From Pseudomonadota bacterium (GTDB lineage: Bacteria; Pseudomonadota; Alphaproteobacteria; Micropepsales; Micropepsaceae), in contig JANYBR010000525.1 of assembly GCA_025360685.1 (NCBI GenBank), forward strand, positions 1 through 6,995: DNA of 6,995 nt. Direction: 5' to 3'. A program made the translations under genes and the position numbers. The notes below the pieces were generated by a model. The model saw nothing but the letters and a program-made list of their open reading frames with translations, searched no databases and was not told where the DNA came from. Below are positions 5,800 to 6,995 of the stretch, piece by piece (positions within the stretch are counted from its first letter, which is position 1; every line of letters begins with the position of its first letter).

Positions 5800-6741
5800 A
5801 TGGAAAAGCGCAAACTGGGAAAGTCGGGCATCGAGGTCTCGGTCGTCGGACTGGGCTGCAACAATTTTGGCGCCATGCGGGTCGATGCTTCCAGGCGCGT
5901 CGTCGAGCGCGCGATCGAGCTCGGCATCACCTTGTTCGATACGGCTGACGTCTATGGCAATCGCGGCGGCTCCGAGACGCAGCTCGGCGAGATTCTCGGC
6001 ACCCGGCGAAAGGACATTATCCTTGCCACAAAATTCGCCATGCCCATGGACGATGCAGGAACCAAGTCGGGAGCCTCGGCCGCTTATATCCGCCAGGCCT
6101 GCGAGGACAGCCTGAAACGGCTCAAGACCGATCGGATCGATCTCTACCAGCAGCACCGTCCCGATCCCAAAACGCCGATCGACGAAACGCTGCGCGCGCT
6201 TGACGACCTGGTGAAGCAGGGCAAGGTCCGCGCGATCGGTTGCTCCAACATGCCTGCCGACCAGCTCGACGCGGCGCAGGACACCTCGCGCAAAAGCAAG
6301 CTCGCCGCCTATGTGACGGCCCAGGACGAGTACAGCCTGCTGGTGCGCGGGATCGAGACGGCGCTGGCACCCACAATCGAACGCGAGGGGATGGGCCTGC
6401 TGCCTTATTTCCCGCTCGCCAGCGGTCTGCTCACGGGCAAGTACGAGAAGGGCAAGGATATACCGGCCGGCACCCGCTACTCGCGCATGGGCCGCTTTGG
6501 CGAGCGCTATATGACGCAGGAGAATTGGCGGATCGTCGAGGGCTTGAGCGCCTTCGCCAAGTCGAAAGACCACACTTTGCTGGAGCTCGCATTCTCGTGG
6601 CTGGTCGCCCACCCCTTCCTGACCAGCGTGATCGCGGGTGCGACGCGTCCCGAGCAGGTCGAGCAGAACGTCAGGGCGGCCTCTTGGAAGCTGAGCGCTG
6701 CAGAGGTGGCCGAAGTGAACCGGTTGTCGGCGAAGGCGTGA
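5800..6741 (+). CDS. Aldo/keto reductase
   Basis: The 313-residue NAD(P)H-dependent oxidoreductase has a (beta/alpha)8 barrel. The catalytic tetrad is visible as D47 and Y52 (FDTADVYG), K78 (ATKF) and H119 (LYQQHRPD). Cofactor-binding features follow: IGCSN (146-150), AQDEYSL with Q175, the PLASGLLTGKY loop (205-215) and the phosphate-site segment GATRPEQVEQN (280-290). These proteins reduce aldehydes and ketones, or act on sugar-like substrates; the physiological substrate cannot be read from sequence. The best resemblance is to the general bacterial group related to YajO/AKR11-13 and Kv-beta-like reductases. The start ATG 5800 has a strong GGAAGGA six bases upstream, partly within a hairpin. 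It follows the receptor terminator, so it should have its own promoter. It is cytoplasmic. It converges on the RND gene with three bases between the stops. Confidence 0.94.
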   Translation: MEKRKLGKSGIEVSVVGLGCNNFGAMRVDASRRVVERAIELGITLFDTADVYGNRGGSETQLGEILGTRRKDIILATKFAMPMDDAGTKSGASAAYIRQACEDSLKRLKTDRIDLYQQHRPDPKTPIDETLRALDDLVKQGKVRAIGCSNMPADQLDAAQDTSRKSKLAAYVTAQDEYSLLVRGIETALAPTIEREGMGLLPYFPLASGLLTGKYEKGKDIPAGTRYSRMGRFGERYMTQENWRIVEGLSAFAKSKDHTLLELAFSWLVAHPFLTSVIAGATRPEQVEQNVRAASWKLSAAEVAEVNRLSAKA

Positions 6742-6744
6742 CGC

Positions 6745-6995
6745 CTACTCCGCCGGCGCGCCGCGCGGCGTGGAGCTCCACGGCATGCGAATCCTGATGC
6801 CGCCGATGCGCGTGCCCAGATTGTCCAGATAGATGAACAGCACCGGCGTGATGTAGAGCGTCAGGAGCTGCGACAGCAACAGTCCGCCGGCGACGCACAG
6901 GCCCAGCGGCCGTCGCGCGTCCGAGCCCGCGCCGAGACCGATCGCAATCGGCATCGTGCCCATCATCGCGGCCATGGTCGTCATCATGATCGGAC
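6745..6995 (-). CDS. RND efflux transporter (AcrB/HAE1 type), C-terminal end
   Basis: The minus strand encodes the last 82 residues of a resistance-nodulation-division pump, with stop TAG at 6747-6745; the gene continues beyond the right edge. Visible are PIMMTTMAAMMGTMPIAIG, GAGSDARRPLG, and GGLLLSQLLTLYITPVLFIY followed by LDNL. These are the conserved final two transmembrane helices of HAE1-family proteins, closest in feel to MdtB/MdtC. Such trimeric inner-membrane proteins use the proton gradient to drive drugs or other amphiphiles out through a periplasmic adaptor and an outer-membrane channel. The tail after the last helix is short (about 25 residues, ending GAPAE). The internal ATG at 6985-6987 is not a start. 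The periplasmic adaptor gene would be expected upstream on the same strand, outside the window. Confidence 0.95.
   Translation of the reverse strand, partial: PIMMTTMAAMMGTMPIAIGLGAGSDARRPLGLCVAGGLLLSQLLTLYITPVLFIYLDNLGTRIGGIRIRMPWSSTPRGAPAE

Noticed and set aside
5632..6612. 326-codon minus-strand open frame opposite the aldo/keto reductase
   Set aside because: The plus strand encodes a full reductase with its catalytic tetrad; the minus frame shows no domain and crosses the terminator hairpin.

Overview
The window looks like a stretch of a high-GC Gram-negative chromosome, most likely an alphaproteobacterium. The evidence is a TonB-dependent outer-membrane receptor with an ETVVVTAEKR-type N-terminus, an RND efflux pump end, GC-rich codon use and short Shine-Dalgarno-led genes. 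Genus cannot be fixed from the sequence alone. No tRNA, rRNA, CRISPR array, insertion sequence or phage gene was seen.

Left end (1-644): parts of one CitE/HpcH-type CoA-ester lyase gene lie in conflicting orientations. Bases 1-401 encode its middle on the minus strand and bases 402-644 encode its C-terminus on the plus strand. Bases 1-119 are an exact inverted copy of 402-520. The original gene can be rebuilt on paper as one 174-residue open stretch, so this is either a recent inverted duplication or, more likely, a fold-back chimera at a sequence end.

Centre-left (631-2383): three plus-strand genes lie close together. They are a DsbA-fold 2-hydroxychromene-2-carboxylate isomerase-like protein (TTG start, overlapping the lyase stop), a rhomboid intramembrane serine protease with its catalytic Ser/His intact, and a small DUF4389 membrane protein. 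The lyase, isomerase and rhomboid genes are spaced like an operon.

Centre (2384-5689): a comparatively AT-rich 270-base gap leads to a single large gene, a 993-residue TonB-dependent receptor that probably imports an unknown ligand across the outer membrane. It ends in a strong intrinsic terminator and appears to be monocistronic.

Right end (5690-6995): an aldo/keto reductase with the full catalytic tetrad is preceded by a leader hairpin that covers its ribosome binding site. It converges, with only three bases between stop codons, on the C-terminal end of an RND-family efflux transporter on the minus strand that runs off the window.

The genes do not form one recognisable pathway, and no new defence or mobile system could be supported. 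The most noteworthy item is the inverted-repeat rearrangement at the left edge.
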